The notes: generated from the letters alone by a model not told the origin. 64,000 nt of DNA from Amphiura filiformis (GCF_039555335.1 NC_092642.1:9000752-9064751), one strand, 5' to 3'. Positions 23,193-34,032 are shown, counted from the stretch's first letter. Numbers and translations: made by a program.

Positions 23193-23260
23193 GGTCGGTC
23201 GGTCGGTCGGTCGGTCGGTCGGTCGGTCGGTCGGTCGGTCGGTCGGTCGGGTCGGTCGGG
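23193..23260. repeat. GGTC tetranucleotide microsatellite
   Basis: About 16 units of GGTC, with one phase slip near 23251. It is preceded by GGCCAAGAAAAAAATTG and TTTGCTTGCC, which resembles the left end of the elements at 11458 and 59128. Frames reading PTDR or SVGR through it are artefacts. Confidence 0.95.
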
Positions 23261-23290
23261 ATTTCTTTTTTGGCCTGCATAAAAAAAAAA

Positions 23291-23400
23291 AAAAATGTGG
23301 AACGCTTCACGATTTTATGCGTGTCATCCTTGCTGCAGGGGCCATGCTAACCTTCTCTGTATCGTTCCAATTTTAGTATGTGTGCTGTCGTAGACACCAC
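23291..23400 (-). ncRNA. U6: U6 spliceosomal snRNA (gene copy, possibly variant or pseudogene)
   Basis: Read on the minus strand the sequence contains the hallmarks of U6: CATACTAAAATTGGAACGAT, the ACAGAGA box, TTAGCATGGCCCCTGC, AAGGATGACACGC, GTGAAGCGTTCCACA and a terminal T run. U6 pairs with U2 and the 5' splice site in the spliceosome. The first 19 nt differ from usual U6, yet GTGGTGTC and GACAGCAC still pair 7 of 8, so the 5' stem-loop is kept. Departures are an extra A within CCCCTGCAGCAAGG (internal stem-loop), an extra TA in GCATAAAATCG, and G for A after ACAGAGAAG. A TATA box sits at -25 to -31. The promoter suggests a true pol III gene copy, while the two insertions suggest relaxed constraint. 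Confidence 0.93.
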
Positions 23401-24361
23401 GACCTACAATGGAGTCAGAGTTGCTTATATATCCTCCATTTCTTACGTTCCAAAATTCATAGGTGTCAATTAGACCTAAAAACGTAACAAGAACGTTTAA
23501 AGTTGCAAAAACGTCAATTGCATCAATATTGAAATGATAGAGGGCGTTGTGCCAATAAAAAAACTGGTGTGCAGCAGGGCAGGCCTGGTGTGTAGCAGCT
23601 TCTGCGGGTATAAAGATAAGAAACGACGAAGAAGAAAGAAAGAAAAAGAACCCTCTCATCATTTCCCCCCAACCAAATAGTAGCTAGAGCGATGTGTCAT
23701 GATGGAATGAAGAGTTTCTCCAACCTTTTACCTGATTTTGATATCTACAGGATGTACAGAACATGTGATTATTAAAGTAGGCATCAGGCCTGTACTCAGT
23801 GCAATACTATCGATCCAGGACTGCCTTTGTTCGTCTTTTTTCTCAGTTTTCCCTCTCCTATCCCCTCCCCGGACTCCCCTCCCTTCTTAATCTCATCGCA
23901 GTCTCTCCGCTCCTCGGGTCACAGTCACACCCCGGGTTCATACTCCTCTTCCGCCCCCACCCCGATCCGGCCCAATGGATTATAGCAAAATTGCGAAAAT
24001 GGCTTGTGCCACCCCCCCATCACGTCGGTTCCACCATAAGATCACTCATGCTACTGATCCTCCCCCCCCCCTCCACTGGCCCCTCCACTCTCCACATGGT
24101 TGAGGAAAAATGTACTGCTTGACTCCTCTCCTCGGGTTTGATCCTCTTCTCTCTCCTTCTAGTCTCAGACCCCTCCCTAGCTTTCCTTCCTCCAGTAGGC
24201 TCTTGGCATCTCTTCTCTGATTTCTCAGTCTCATTTAATCGTGTTGGGTCATTTACGAAAACAACCGTGGTGATGGTGTACGTCTGACGATGCTGCTGCA
24301 TTGCTGTTCAGCCACACCCCCTCTTTGCCGAACTTATCATGCTGATCTTATGCTCTTTGGA
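23401..24361. other. Flank of U6 and C-rich repeat debris
   Basis: After the U6 promoter the region is pyrimidine-rich. It carries a fragment of the repeat ending ATGGCTTGTGCCACCCCCCC / CACTCATGCTACTGATCC at 23985-24060. The open frames here follow composition bias and have no support as genes. Confidence 0.45.
23425..23431 (-). promoter_or_regulatory. TATA box of the U6 gene
   Basis: TATATAA on the minus strand lies 25-31 bases upstream of the U6 5' end (23400). That is the spacing used by type 3 RNA polymerase III promoters. A proximal sequence element would be expected around 23450-23470, but I cannot verify it without a lineage-specific consensus. Confidence 0.65.
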
Positions 24362-24710
24362 TTAAAGGAGGATTTAGTGATCCTAGCATCCTCTTTTTAT
24401 GACATTTTTCAGTAGATATCCACGAAAAAAGCTTATTTCCAAAATTTCAGTTGATTCCGATTTTGCGTTTCTTATGAGTTATGCATGATTATGTGTATTA
24501 CACTGCTCCATAGACAATGCGTTGTAATTTCGTTCTGGTGCACCAGAACGAAATTCAAATTTAGCGATATTTTTGCTAAACGAATTAATCTGCAAGAAAT
24601 ATTTGGTACATAAACATTATGTAGCCAGAGGTATCCAGTGGTGTAAAAATCTCAACTTTTTTTGGGAAAAGTGGGGGGATGAGGCTGTGGATCACGAAAT
24701 GCCCCTTTAA
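24362..24710. mobile_element. TTAA MITE, five-copy family, copy 2
   Basis: Starts TTAAAGGAGGATTTAGTGATCC and ends GGATCACGAAATGCCCC then TTTAA. Contains the conserved palindrome at 24526-24555 (arm AATTTCGTTCTGGTG). Same orientation as the copies at 22761 and 49059. It lacks the GGCCTA insertions seen in copy 1. Confidence 0.9.
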
Positions 24711-26171
24711 TCAAGGATCTTTGATTAATCGCAGATATGGTAAGCCATAAATAATTTTTCGACATTTTTTTAAAGCTTTTAAAATCACAAAATAGAGGGT
24801 GTCTGTCTGTGATTTGGTCTGATCTGCTAAACGGAACCAAGTCCTGAACAGATCAGCTCTGAGTCAAGTTATTTTTATCTGACGAGAAAAAGGCAATGGG
24901 AAAACCCCATCAGTAACATTATCCTGAAGTCCTGAAGTACGTGAAGGGAAGTATAGTCAACATAGCGCATTGTCCATGACAGGAACAACCGGGTTCTTTC
25001 CCTTGCCAGGACAAGTTGCCCCCCCCCCCCCTTGCTAGCTCTTGCTATAAAGACACCTGAAATATCTACTGCATGCATTACAGATAGTTCAGCTCAGAAT
25101 AGAAGCTAATAGACAACACATGTTCATCTTTCTCTTGTTTTAAATTCTGAGCCATTCTGTATCCAATTAACATTATTATCATTAACATTATAGTAAAACC
25201 GGGAGTAAAACTAGGCCTGCAACTATTTTCCCATTCAGAATCTAGTAATGATATCTCTATTAAATTTGACAGCACCTGCTGTGAAACATGGTGTTATACA
25301 ACACCTCCTGGGCAGAATTTAGGACACCAAAACCACCTTCACTTCAAACTTGAACTTGGTGACCACTTGTGGTTTGAGCTTGAATCAGTTTCTGTGTATG
25401 TTTATGAATTGTAAATTGTTTATATATTTCATCTATAAAGAAATAAAAAGAAGAAAGAAATTGCGAAAGTTTGGATTATCTGTTTTCAAATGCTTCATAC
25501 ATAAAATAGTGTAATAAGAACATTTTAAAGATTTTTTGACATTTTGAAAAAGCACCTTGAAATAGGACCATAGCTAGGTTAACAAATGTTGGCAGCCATC
25601 ACAAATTGGGCTACCAAAATACAAATATATGCCTAAATTGAAATAATGATATAAAGAAAAGACATTTCTCAAAGAGTGGGGTGGCCATGGCCTCCCTGGG
25701 CCTGGCCACCCCGTTTGCTAAGGCCCTGTCATGCTATGCAGTTTAGGCTATTCGGGGAGGGACTTCAATATGAAATGGATATAGGTGTAGGGCTGGCACT
25801 TTACAGTAAGATGTAAAACATATGGGGTCATTGGGTGAGAGCATGATATTTGGCATTCGGTGAGAGCAAAATGTTACAAATATGGGGTCATTGGGTGAGA
25901 ATGTGACCTTTTTTTAAATGGAACCTTTGGGTTTAGTCGAAACAGCACATAGAATTTCTAGTTCTAAATGGCTTCAAATTTCTTTGTTAAAAAAACAAAA
26001 TCAGTAATAAATGAAATTTATGAAAGTTACTGTTCAAATTGAAAAATAAGGTGACACATCAAATGAAAAAATAGGGGGTCTTTGGATGACAGAACATGTG
26101 TTAAGTAAAAAATATGGGGTCTTTGGGTGACAGCGGCGCTGAAAAAGGGGTCTTAACAGTCCTACATATCG
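24711..26171. other. Non-coding, low-copy repeat sequence only
   Basis: The motif ATGGGGTCATTGGGTGAGA recurs three times with variants at about 25822-25905, and related lines ATAGGGGGTCTTTGG and ATGGGGTCTTTGGGTGA follow at 26070-26130, indicating a degenerate tandem repeat. No gene is supported. Confidence 0.5.
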
Positions 26172-26434
26172 TCAGCCTGCTACGCTAAATGCCTAGAAGT
26201 CATTTTTACATGTTTCTCATTTGATTTTCTGAGTAATAAACCCATAATTCATCAAATTTCCACTGAGCCGCATTCTTTGTTAACTTGTGGAATTACATCA
26301 AAAGAGATGTATTCCACAAGTTACTGAAAAATGCGGCTGAAACTTTGATGAATTATGGGTTTATAACTAAGAAAATCAAAATTGCAAATGGGAAACATGT
26401 AAGAATGACTTAGGCATTTAGCGTAACAGGCTGA
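26172..26434. mobile_element. Near-full-length palindromic MITE
   Basis: TCAGCCTGCTACGCTAAATG at the left faces CATTTAGCGTAACAGGCTGA at the right. Pairing continues inward (CATAATTCATCAAA with TTTGATGAATTATG; AACTTGTGGAAT with ATTCCACAAGTT) almost to the centre. Arms of roughly 125 bp with a loop of about ten bases make this a cruciform-capable element. Confidence 0.88.
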
Positions 26435-27084
26435 TTTATATGCATCTCCTCAAAGTAGGAGTGCACCACCTGGAGGCTATTATAATTGAAGTGCAATTTA
26501 GCAGTTACATGTTATTATACAATGCTACTCTCGATATTGATACAGGAAGGAACTTTTCCATCAAGCAAAACCCAGGATTTGGAAATGGAAGGTGACGGAA
26601 TGAAAGTATTTGGGATGAAAGCCAAATTTAGACCCTAGAAAAGAGATCTGTGAGCCAACTTACCATAGGAACCCCTGTATTTCATAACATATCCTTTAAT
26701 CATGTCAATTGGACCTACAATCAACAAAAAAAGTCACGCTTGGCACACTCTGACGAAATTCTGTGCAGAATTTCTTATGTTCGTGGAAATGACATAGGTA
26801 CATTGTGTTTGGGAAGAAACATGACATCTACAACAATGATTTACCCTTCCCCTCTCCCCATCAATCAATGTTGGACACATTGGGGAACCGCTGAAGACAT
26901 TGGCATTTCTCAACATTGCACGGGGGAGAGGGGGTGACAGTTATTTACCCAGTTTTTAAGTGTTCCAAGACTTTTTTCGTTGATTGTAGTTCTTCCCTGT
27001 CCTTGTTGTTTAGATTTTTGTGTGACAAATCCAATAAAATATACTCACTGACTTGAGCTTTCGCCATCCAGGCTGATGGCTTGA

Positions 27085-27262
27085 TCACAAGTGATCTGGT
27101 CTACTGCATTTCCAGCGGTGTTTGGATGCACTCTCACTCCTCGGGATCAAAGTTTGTTTTAGCAGTGGATCATATACGTGACTCAGAGAAAAAGAGCCGT
27201 CATCGCGGTTGATTGCATTAGCCCCCTTCTTGCGGATCTGAATAGATTCTCGGATTCTTCTT
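27085..27262 (-). pseudogene. Fragment of a Penelope-like retroelement (C-terminal endonuclease end)
   Basis: On the minus strand the frame reads RRIRESIQIRKKGANAINRD, then DGSFSLSHVYDPLL, and runs to a stop at 27085. The pattern of Arg/Glu, I-x-I-R-K, N-R-D-x-G and L-S-H-x-(Y/F)-D-x-L-L is the usual tail of the GIY-YIG endonuclease region that ends Penelope-like reverse transcriptase proteins. The catalytic GIY-YIG core and the reverse transcriptase are missing: upstream (above 27262) the frame passes into the dispersed unit described at 26530-29115. The fragment itself is unbroken, so it may be fairly young. The family call is from memory of motifs. Confidence 0.6.
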
Positions 27263-27847
27263 GACGGAAGAACAGTTACGGAAGGAACTGTTCCATCTAC
27301 CCAAATCAAGATTGGGAATTTGACAGCTGTACGTGAAATTATTGGGCAAGTTGGGACAAAAGCCAACTCCTCATGGACACCTGCATTTTATAATGTCCTT
27401 AATTGGATCTCAGTCTTCTCAGTCTGGATATTGATGTCAGTAGGAAGGAACTTTTCCATCAAGCCAAACCCAGGTTAGGAAATGGGAGGTGGCAGAATGA
27501 AATAATTGGGATAAAAGCCAGTAATGTTATGAACACCTGCATGCATTTCCGGATTCGCTTGATCAGACAATTTAAAAAATCATTGAAAATCTTGTTTTTT
27601 GCATTTTTGTAACAAGGTGTGCTACTAAATATGCACTGAACGTGACATATAAAATGGTCACCCACAATGTTGGAGGAATCACTTGTAGCTACATGCAATT
27701 GCACTGAGCTTCATTTTTTTCAATACTACCGGTACCGTTTTCTTTTTTTATAAATTAAATATTTTCACACCTTTACAGGGATAGATAAATCATGTTGTTA
27801 ATTGCACCTCAGTCTTCCTTGTCTGTAGGAAACTTTCCCATCAAGTC

Positions 27848-28077
27848 CAGGGCTCGAAATAAAGCAGGCCCATGGCCCTCAAAAATTTGTGAGGGCCCAA
27901 AAAAATTAGGAGCAAGGGCTTGAATGGCCTTCAGAAATTCTGGCTTATTTTGAGACCTGAATTCAACTTGAGCCTGTAGTACACCCTGCTATATAGCTTG
28001 GTGTGGATTATATTCGGGCCTGTAAATATTTGTTGTGAGGGCCCAAAAACATAAGATCAAGCTTATTTCAAGCTCTG
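27848..28077. mobile_element. hAT-like MITE (CAGGGCTCGAAATAA type)
   Basis: Left terminus CAGGGCTCGAAATAA, right terminus TTATTTCAAGCTCTG. Possible duplication ATCAAGTC / TTTAAGTC (6 of 8, offset by two bases at the right). It has inserted into one of the dispersed units, splitting its TTCCATCAAG...CCAAGATTAGG portion. Internally GTGAGGGCCCAAAAA occurs twice. Confidence 0.65.
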
Positions 28078-28435
28078 AATTTAAGTCAAGCCAAGATTAG
28101 GAAACTGAGGCTGTAGATGTAAATAATTATTTGACATGTTGTGATAGCAGCCAACTCCTCTCATAAACATTTCAATGTGTCCCTAATTGGACCTCAGTCT
28201 TCCCAGTCTGGATATTGATGTCCGTACAGGAAGGAACTTCTCCATCAAGGTAAATCCAGGATTTGGAAACTGAACATGCTGAAAGCTGATGAATGAAATC
28301 AGTGGAATAAAAGCCAACTCATGCAGTTTTTAATGAGTCCTTTAAAATTGGAGCTGTAAAAGTCAGTCCTCTATAACTGAGTCATTGAATTGAGTGTGAT
28401 TTAGTTCAATATGAAGTGGTTTGGAGAGGGGTAGG

Positions 28436-28634
28436 CAGTGGCGGCGCCAGAAATTTTTTTTGTGGTGGCGCCAGGAATTTTTTTTTCGGGGAATGGGGGG
28501 GGAAAAGTGAATTTCAGGGGGGGGCAAAATTACCAAATTTTGTGCAAAATTGCAGCTAAATATGGAAATTTTCGTAAGAGTTCTGACTGGGGGCATTTGC
28601 CCCCTCATGCCCCACCCCCGTGGCACTGCCACTG
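28436..28634. mobile_element. hAT-type MITE with perfect 8-bp target duplication
   Basis: Begins CAGTGGCGGCGCCAG and ends GGCACTGCCACTG. GGGGTAGG is repeated exactly on both sides (28428-28435 and 28635-28642). The 199-bp interior contains GGTGGCGCCAGGAATTTTTT and CATTTGCCCCC segments and no coding frame. Confidence 0.88.
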
Positions 28635-29235
28635 GGGGTAGGCAGTAACTATTTTGAAAAAAATGCAGCTTCAACCAGACTCATGCCAGTACCTGGGGCC
28701 AGTACCCAGCTGGAAAGGAGCAATGTGTGTGTGTAAAGCAACTCTCCAAAATCTGGGCTACACATGTGATTGTCAAAAGGCCCAAGTTTGAATGAAAACA
28801 CAGGTCCCATTTTTGAGTGAAATACAAAAGGTCAAGTTCACCTTTTTCATGCAAAAACATTGTTTACTTCTTGAAAGTTCTGTACCCCCTATAAATCCTG
28901 GGTCACAAATACAACAAAAACATTAATCCTTTGTATTTCCTTATTTTAAAAATGTTTGCCCTTACATGCAGTCCTAGTTGACATATAATGACAGCCTTGG
29001 CCTGGAAATTGATCGTCTGTTGATGTAGGAAGGAAGGAACTCTTGAAGTTCCATCAACCATGATCAATTAGTCAAACTCAGGATGAAGAAACTTTTATGA
29101 AGGCTGTAGAGTGTATTTGTTGTATACTGGGATTAAATCATAGCTACCAGAATAAAGCATGGTTCCCATTGCAAGTTGCCCATGATGTTGGGTTCATTGC
29201 AGGAAAATATGTCTTTTGTGCATGACAATGGCAGC

Positions 29236-29437
29236 CCATTAGTCCAAAGGGGTATGAGTCCAAAAGGTTTAGGGCATTTTAGGTTAGGATTAGGGTAAGG
29301 GATAGGGTTAGTATTATTGTTATGGTTAGTGTTAGGGACAGGGTTAGGGTCAAGTTAGAGTCGAGATTATGTTTAGGATTAGGTTAGGAGTAGGTAGCTG
29401 GGGTTTTGGACTAGCCTACTGACCTTTTGGACCATTA
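29236..29437. mobile_element. MITE-like element with telomere-like core
   Basis: Inverted termini CATTAGTCCAAAGGGG and CTTTTGGACCATTAG, each followed inward by a second TCCAAAA-type motif, enclose about 110 bp of degenerate GGGTTA/TTAGGG repeats (29270-29395). The inverted ends argue that the telomere-like run is part of a transposable element and not a chromosome-fusion scar. Confidence 0.6.
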
Positions 29438-31300
29438 GTGTCAATCCATCTTGAAATCTGGGGACGTTCAGCCTGAACTGTCAAAAAGTGGCCAAAAGAA
29501 CAAAAAAATGGGTTATTTTGCCGAAAGGTGCATGGGGTGGGGCATGTCCCCTTCCCCCTCCCAAGATAGACACTTTGGCATATTAACCTGTAATGGACAT
29601 GGATAATACTTGAATAGATCTAGTAAGGGTCTGTCAGTATGCTACTATCCACGAGTACGGTAAGTAATATCTGAGGTGGTTGTTGGCAGAAGCTGCACAC
29701 CTCTGTTTGCGCTGTCACATCCGCTATTCATCACAATCCGAGGGAGCTAGCTGCAAGTTCTATACTTGAAGGGAGCACCATAATGAGAACATGTTTTAAA
29801 ATGGACCTTAAATTGATGAGGACCTTAAATTGGTGATGCAATATGTCAGTGGGATAACCAGGAAAAGGGGGCAGACTATATACCCCCTCAAAAATTGTGC
29901 TCTACCAAGTAATGAGGAGGACCAAATTCTTGGTGATAAGTTGCCCACTCGTAATGCCAAATATGGTCATGCACCCGCGATATACATTGATCTCTTGGAA
30001 TGGAATGAAAAAATTGAAAATTGTCAACCTTGCCAAATTTCAATGCAGTCAGAAGGTGACTCCATAATCTGATAATGAAAAATTAGGCCATGATTATGTT
30101 GTATCGCCATGGCTACTACTGTGTTTCTCTGTAAGTTGTTACTGTTCCAGTCTGGTGCTTTGTCTACAATGGACATGAAAAGGTTCAAAATGGCTTAAGG
30201 CCAGGTTGCCTAGGTTTTGTCTTCCAAAATAATGCGATTTTTGAGTCCTGTAGACTTAGGCTATATAGGTATAACAAGGATTTTTCGAGAGAAAAAACAG
30301 GCAAAGGGAGGTAAATTTGATGATGAAAATGATCCAAAATGAGTAAAAAGGCCTGAAAATCAGGGGGGCATTGGGGTTCCTAGTTCTAAGTGACATAGGG
30401 ACTGGTCTCTAGCTCAATTCCACAAACATTCATACCTATCACCTGTTTTATCATGCGATTGCCCGTGGTACCTTACAGCGTGCAGAATTTTATTTAAATG
30501 TGGCCAAGTGGGGTACTGGTTTTCCTATTTTCTATCATATCTGTACAGTTATGTTTCCTTTGGTTAACCATGAAAACACCCTTTTTATCTCAAAATTTGT
30601 CATGTCCTTTGTGGTTCATTATGTCTGGTAATGTTTTGTGATGTTATCATGGTAAAGAAGCAAAACTGGGATGAATCTGTGGGTGAATTGAGATTATAGG
30701 GCCAAAGAAGTTCACTTTCCTACCAATCTGTCAAAAACAAAACTGGATGTGGATAAAATTAAACATTATCATCAATCAATGTGGTTACTTTTCAGCATCA
30801 TTTTCATAAAAAAATTTGTATCTCAGGAAGCCTGAGGGGTTTAACATTGAGCATATTGTGCCACACTTCCCTGGTTAAAACCAAAGAATACTTTGATTAT
30901 ACCAATAAAACATTTGAGCAAAAACAAGACATAGATTTGGCGTTGGGTAAACATAGTAAATCAGGACTATATGAATGAACAACATTTTTTAATTGGCAGT
31001 TTTTGGAACCCATTTCCTCCTCCAACTGGGACAATATGTTTTATTAAACCAATGATCTTTTACCCTCCTCCAAACATGCCAAATGATGGCCAGGCTACCG
31101 GCTGTTGAGGGGGTTGGAATTACCAAAATGTGGACCAAAAATTGCAAAAAAAGAAAAAAGTGAATTCATCCCCCCTAAAAATTAGCATTTTAACATGAAA
31201 AAGTGGTCCCTTTGTTACCTTTCTTTTCTAATTTGGACCTTTTTGGACATTGTTACCCTTTTTTTAAACATTTTCTTTTGGAGCCGGGGACTCTTTTGGG
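29438..31300. other. Non-coding; one dispersed repeat piece
   Basis: 29438-29580 resembles the element at 49732-49856 (GTGTCAATCCATCTTGAAA and CTGGGGACGT). An 80-codon frame at 29830-30072 has no splice signals or recognisable motif. Otherwise I see nothing. Confidence 0.45.
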
Positions 31301-31661
31301 CAGGGCCGGATTTACCTTTTTGGAGGCCCTAGGCCAGGCCAAAATTTGAAGGCCCCAAACCCACCGTGAGGAAGGCATGTGCACTCAAAATTAAGGTGAA
31401 TTTTGCTAGATGTAAATGGCCAGTGCTTGAAGCTTGTGAAAACTTTCAATTTCAAATAATTTTAGGCCAAAATGATGGTGAATTTTGCTATGTAAATGGC
31501 CAGTACGTGCGAAGCACACAAAATGTTGCAATGTTAGCATATTTTGGTCCAAAATATGGTGTTTTGGGACTAAAAAGAAACATGCACATGGCCAAATTGG
31601 GGGCCCCAAATTCTGGGGAATTGGGCCTGGGCCATCTGGCCCAAAGGTAAATCCGGCCCTG
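31301..31661. mobile_element. hAT-type MITE (CAGGGCCGGATTTACC type)
   Basis: The termini CAGGGCCGGATTTACCTTT are inverted and almost identical over 19-20 bases. Flanking octamers CTTTTGGG and CTTTTGAG match at 7 of 8. Internally the segment GGTGAATTTTGCTA...TGTAAATGGCCAGT occurs twice about 85 bp apart (31396 and 31481), an internal tandem duplication. Confidence 0.9.
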
Positions 31662-32376
31662 CTTTTGAGGGCCGGTGAGTGCTACCATGCATGCCCCCAC
31701 TGCATACAGGCCTGGCTATACCCTTGTGAACCAGTAGTATAGCCAGGAATTTTTCAGATGGGAGTAAGGGGGGGGGCAAGGATAGGGTATTCGGACAAAA
31801 AGGCCCGCAATCTTCAAATTGTCAATGGCCAGCATTCCAGGGGGTAGAGAGGGAGGCAAGATGCTTCGCAGCTGCTTAACCTCAGATGCATTGTGACTCT
31901 CTATCCAGTCAAGGCTGCTTCATACCAGTCTGCGGTATAACCCTAACCACATCAGACACATTTAACTATTACAGGTTTCAAGAGTTTTGGCAAAAGATAT
32001 CTATTTTAGGTCCAAGTATAGGAAGAAGTCAATACATTCAGGATATGTGTATTTCCATTCAGCTTAAACAGTACTTCCTCACAGGGTGCTGTAATCTTAA
32101 CAGTTTTCATGCTAACATAGCTCTTTCTTCTAGAAAAGCTACAAAGTAACATTCTACCATTTTATTTCTCCAAAAATTATTATGTTGGAGACTTGATGGA
32201 TTGAGAGTTCAGTTCATAAAATAACTACATTAATTTGGCCTATTTTAATGTGCATTCTTCAATAAATGGGTACAGCATGCAGCAGGGAATTTGCCTGGTA
32301 CACTGTTTGAGCATGTATGTATGGGATTCTGGAAGTGTCATGTCAGCTCAACACGCTCTCTTGGAGATTCCTTGGC

Positions 32377-32590
32377 CCGGGGGCACTCACATGTTAAGGT
32401 GGTGCGGGTATGTGCGGCGGTCAAGGGTCCCTTTTTCAGGCTCTCCGGCAGTTCCTTAAGCCCCACATTTGGATCTGCTCCAGTTCTTTGAGCCTCAAAC
32501 TCTGACAATTGTAGCTCTTTAAGCTCTTCAAAATCAGTTCATAGTTCCCAAAGTTCGGCGCTCCGCGCCACACACCCCTACCAAAAACCC
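32377..32590. repeat. Dispersed repeat, CCCGGGGG...CCCCGGG type
   Basis: Starts GGCCCGGGGGCACTCACATG and ends CCCTACCAAAAACCCCGGG. Shares the pattern GGGTATGTGCGGC and CCCCTACCAAAA with the element at 60229-60600. Non-coding. Confidence 0.55.
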
Positions 32591-32994
32591 CGGGTTCCTT
32601 GGCCTTATTTCACAAAGATCAATCTTTTAAGCAATACTATAGGTTAATGCTTGATAAACATGATAAAGCAAATGATTTTGTGTCACAAGAAGAGTGTCAC
32701 TGAAACGGCCCCCTCGGAAATCTACACCCTCTGTATGGAAGATTAAAGGGAATGTCTTCTATAAGGGTGTATGAATTTCAACTGGAATAGCACAATCTGA
32801 CTCTCAAAAGAATTATTTCCTCAATGGTTCTTTGTGACAGAATGATCGCCATTTTCAGCAGCATGGAAGGAGTTACGTATTGAAAGCTGAAAAAAAGTTT
32901 GACAGCACATGTAACAGTTTGTACAAAACTCTGATAGACATAGGATGAGAATATATAGGTTTACAACCTGTCACAAGTATCTGTTTCTCTCTAC

Positions 32995-33705
32995 AGCCAA
33001 GCGTTGTGACTCTGACAGCCAGGCAGTGTGACTCTGATGGCCAGGCGGTGTGATTCTGTTAGGAGTATCCGTTTCTCTCTGACAGCCAGGCAGTGTGACT
33101 CTGATGGTCAGGCGGTGTGACTCTGATGGCCAGGCGGTGTGACTCTGATGGCCAGGTGGTGTGACTCTGATGGCCAGGTGGTGTGACTCTGATGGCCAGG
33201 CGGTGTGACTCTGACAGCCAGGTGGTGTGACTCTGATGGCCAGGCAGTGTGACTCTGATACCCAGGCGGTGTGACTCTGATGGCCAGGCGGTGTGACTCT
33301 GATGGCCAGGCGGTGTGACTCTGATGGCCAGGCAGTGTGACTCTGACAGCCAGGTGGTGTGACTCTGATGGCCAGGTGGTGTGACTCTGATACCCAGGCG
33401 GTGTGACTCTGATGGCCAGGCGGTGTGACTCTGACACAGCCAGGCGGTGTGACTCTGATGGTCAGGCGGTGTGACTCTGATGGCCAGGCGGTGTGACTCT
33501 GATGGCCAGGCGGTGTGACTCTGACAGCCAGGCGGTGTGACTCTGACAGCCAGGCAGTGTGACTCTGATGGCCAGGCGGTGTGACTCTATTAGGAGTATC
33601 CGTTTCTCTCTACAGCCAGGCGTTGTGACTCTGACAGCCAGGCAGTATGACTCTGATGGCCATGCGGTGTGTGACTCTGATGGCCAGGCGGTGTGACTCT
33701 GAGAA
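32995..33705. repeat. 22-bp minisatellite, about 30 copies
   Basis: The core unit is CCAGGCGGTGTGACTCTGAT plus GG. Positions vary between GATGG, GACAG and GATAC before CCAGG, and between GGCGG, GGTGG and GGCAG. Three spacer variants TTAGGAGTATCCGTTTCTCTC (or AAGTATCTGTTTCTCTC) lie at about 32978, 33058 and 33590, suggesting a higher-order unit. The minus-strand frame reading HTAWPSES-like repeats arises because 66 bp equals 22 codons. Confidence 0.95.
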
Positions 33706-34032
33706 CGGGCATTGCCACTGTTGTTAACTGGTTACTATTTGAGGCATCATGGGTAGAGCAGTGGTGTAACTCACTGTGGGTGTAACTATAGGAGTATGAT
33801 TATGGGGAGGGCTTGAGCACCCTTGAGTCAGGACCCAAGTCTCCCTTATCCCCTAACTTGAAGTTAATAGTAATACAAGTGGCTGTCCATAGAGAAGGGG
33901 CCCAATTCCCTGCTACATATCAATGGAGCCTAATTGCCCCAGGGCCCCTAGACCAATTCTAATAACTTCCAATCAGCTGTCTACACTGCGCATGTACTGT
34001 GTATGCTTCGTAGTGACGACTGATTAACTTAC
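33706..34032. other. Non-coding, nothing recognised
   Basis: Would be the start of intron 1 if the exon at 34033-34144 is real. No other signal seen. Confidence 0.45.

Larger units (their letters stand above)
26530..29115. repeat. Cluster of degenerate dispersed units
   Basis: A unit of roughly 120-150 bp, marked by CCTAATTGGACCTCAGTCTT, GATATTGATGTC, AGGAAGGAACTTTTCCATCA, AACCCAGGATTTGG and GGATAAAAGCCAACTC, recurs near 26545, 27280, 27430, 27825, 28190 and 29030. Copies are diverged, unevenly spaced and interrupted by other elements. A unit abuts the Penelope-like fragment at 27262. The function of the unit is unknown. Confidence 0.65.

Noticed and set aside
22987..23376. Frames with PTDRPTDR and SVGRSVGR repeats
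   Set aside because: Translation of a GGTC microsatellite and the U6 gene.
29281..29395. Interstitial telomere as a chromosome-fusion relic
   Set aside because: The run is degenerate and sits between inverted termini, so a transposable-element origin is simpler.
29830..30072. 80-codon + frame with an ATG
   Set aside because: No recognisable domain, splice signal or initiation context; length is within chance for the window.
33108..33437. 109-codon minus-strand frame with regular WPSESH-type repeats
   Set aside because: Arises from a 22-bp tandem repeat read in three phases; no start context or splice support.
32995..33705. Regularly repeated short units resembling a CRISPR array
   Set aside because: Units are directly contiguous with no unique spacers, and the window is eukaryotic; it is a minisatellite.
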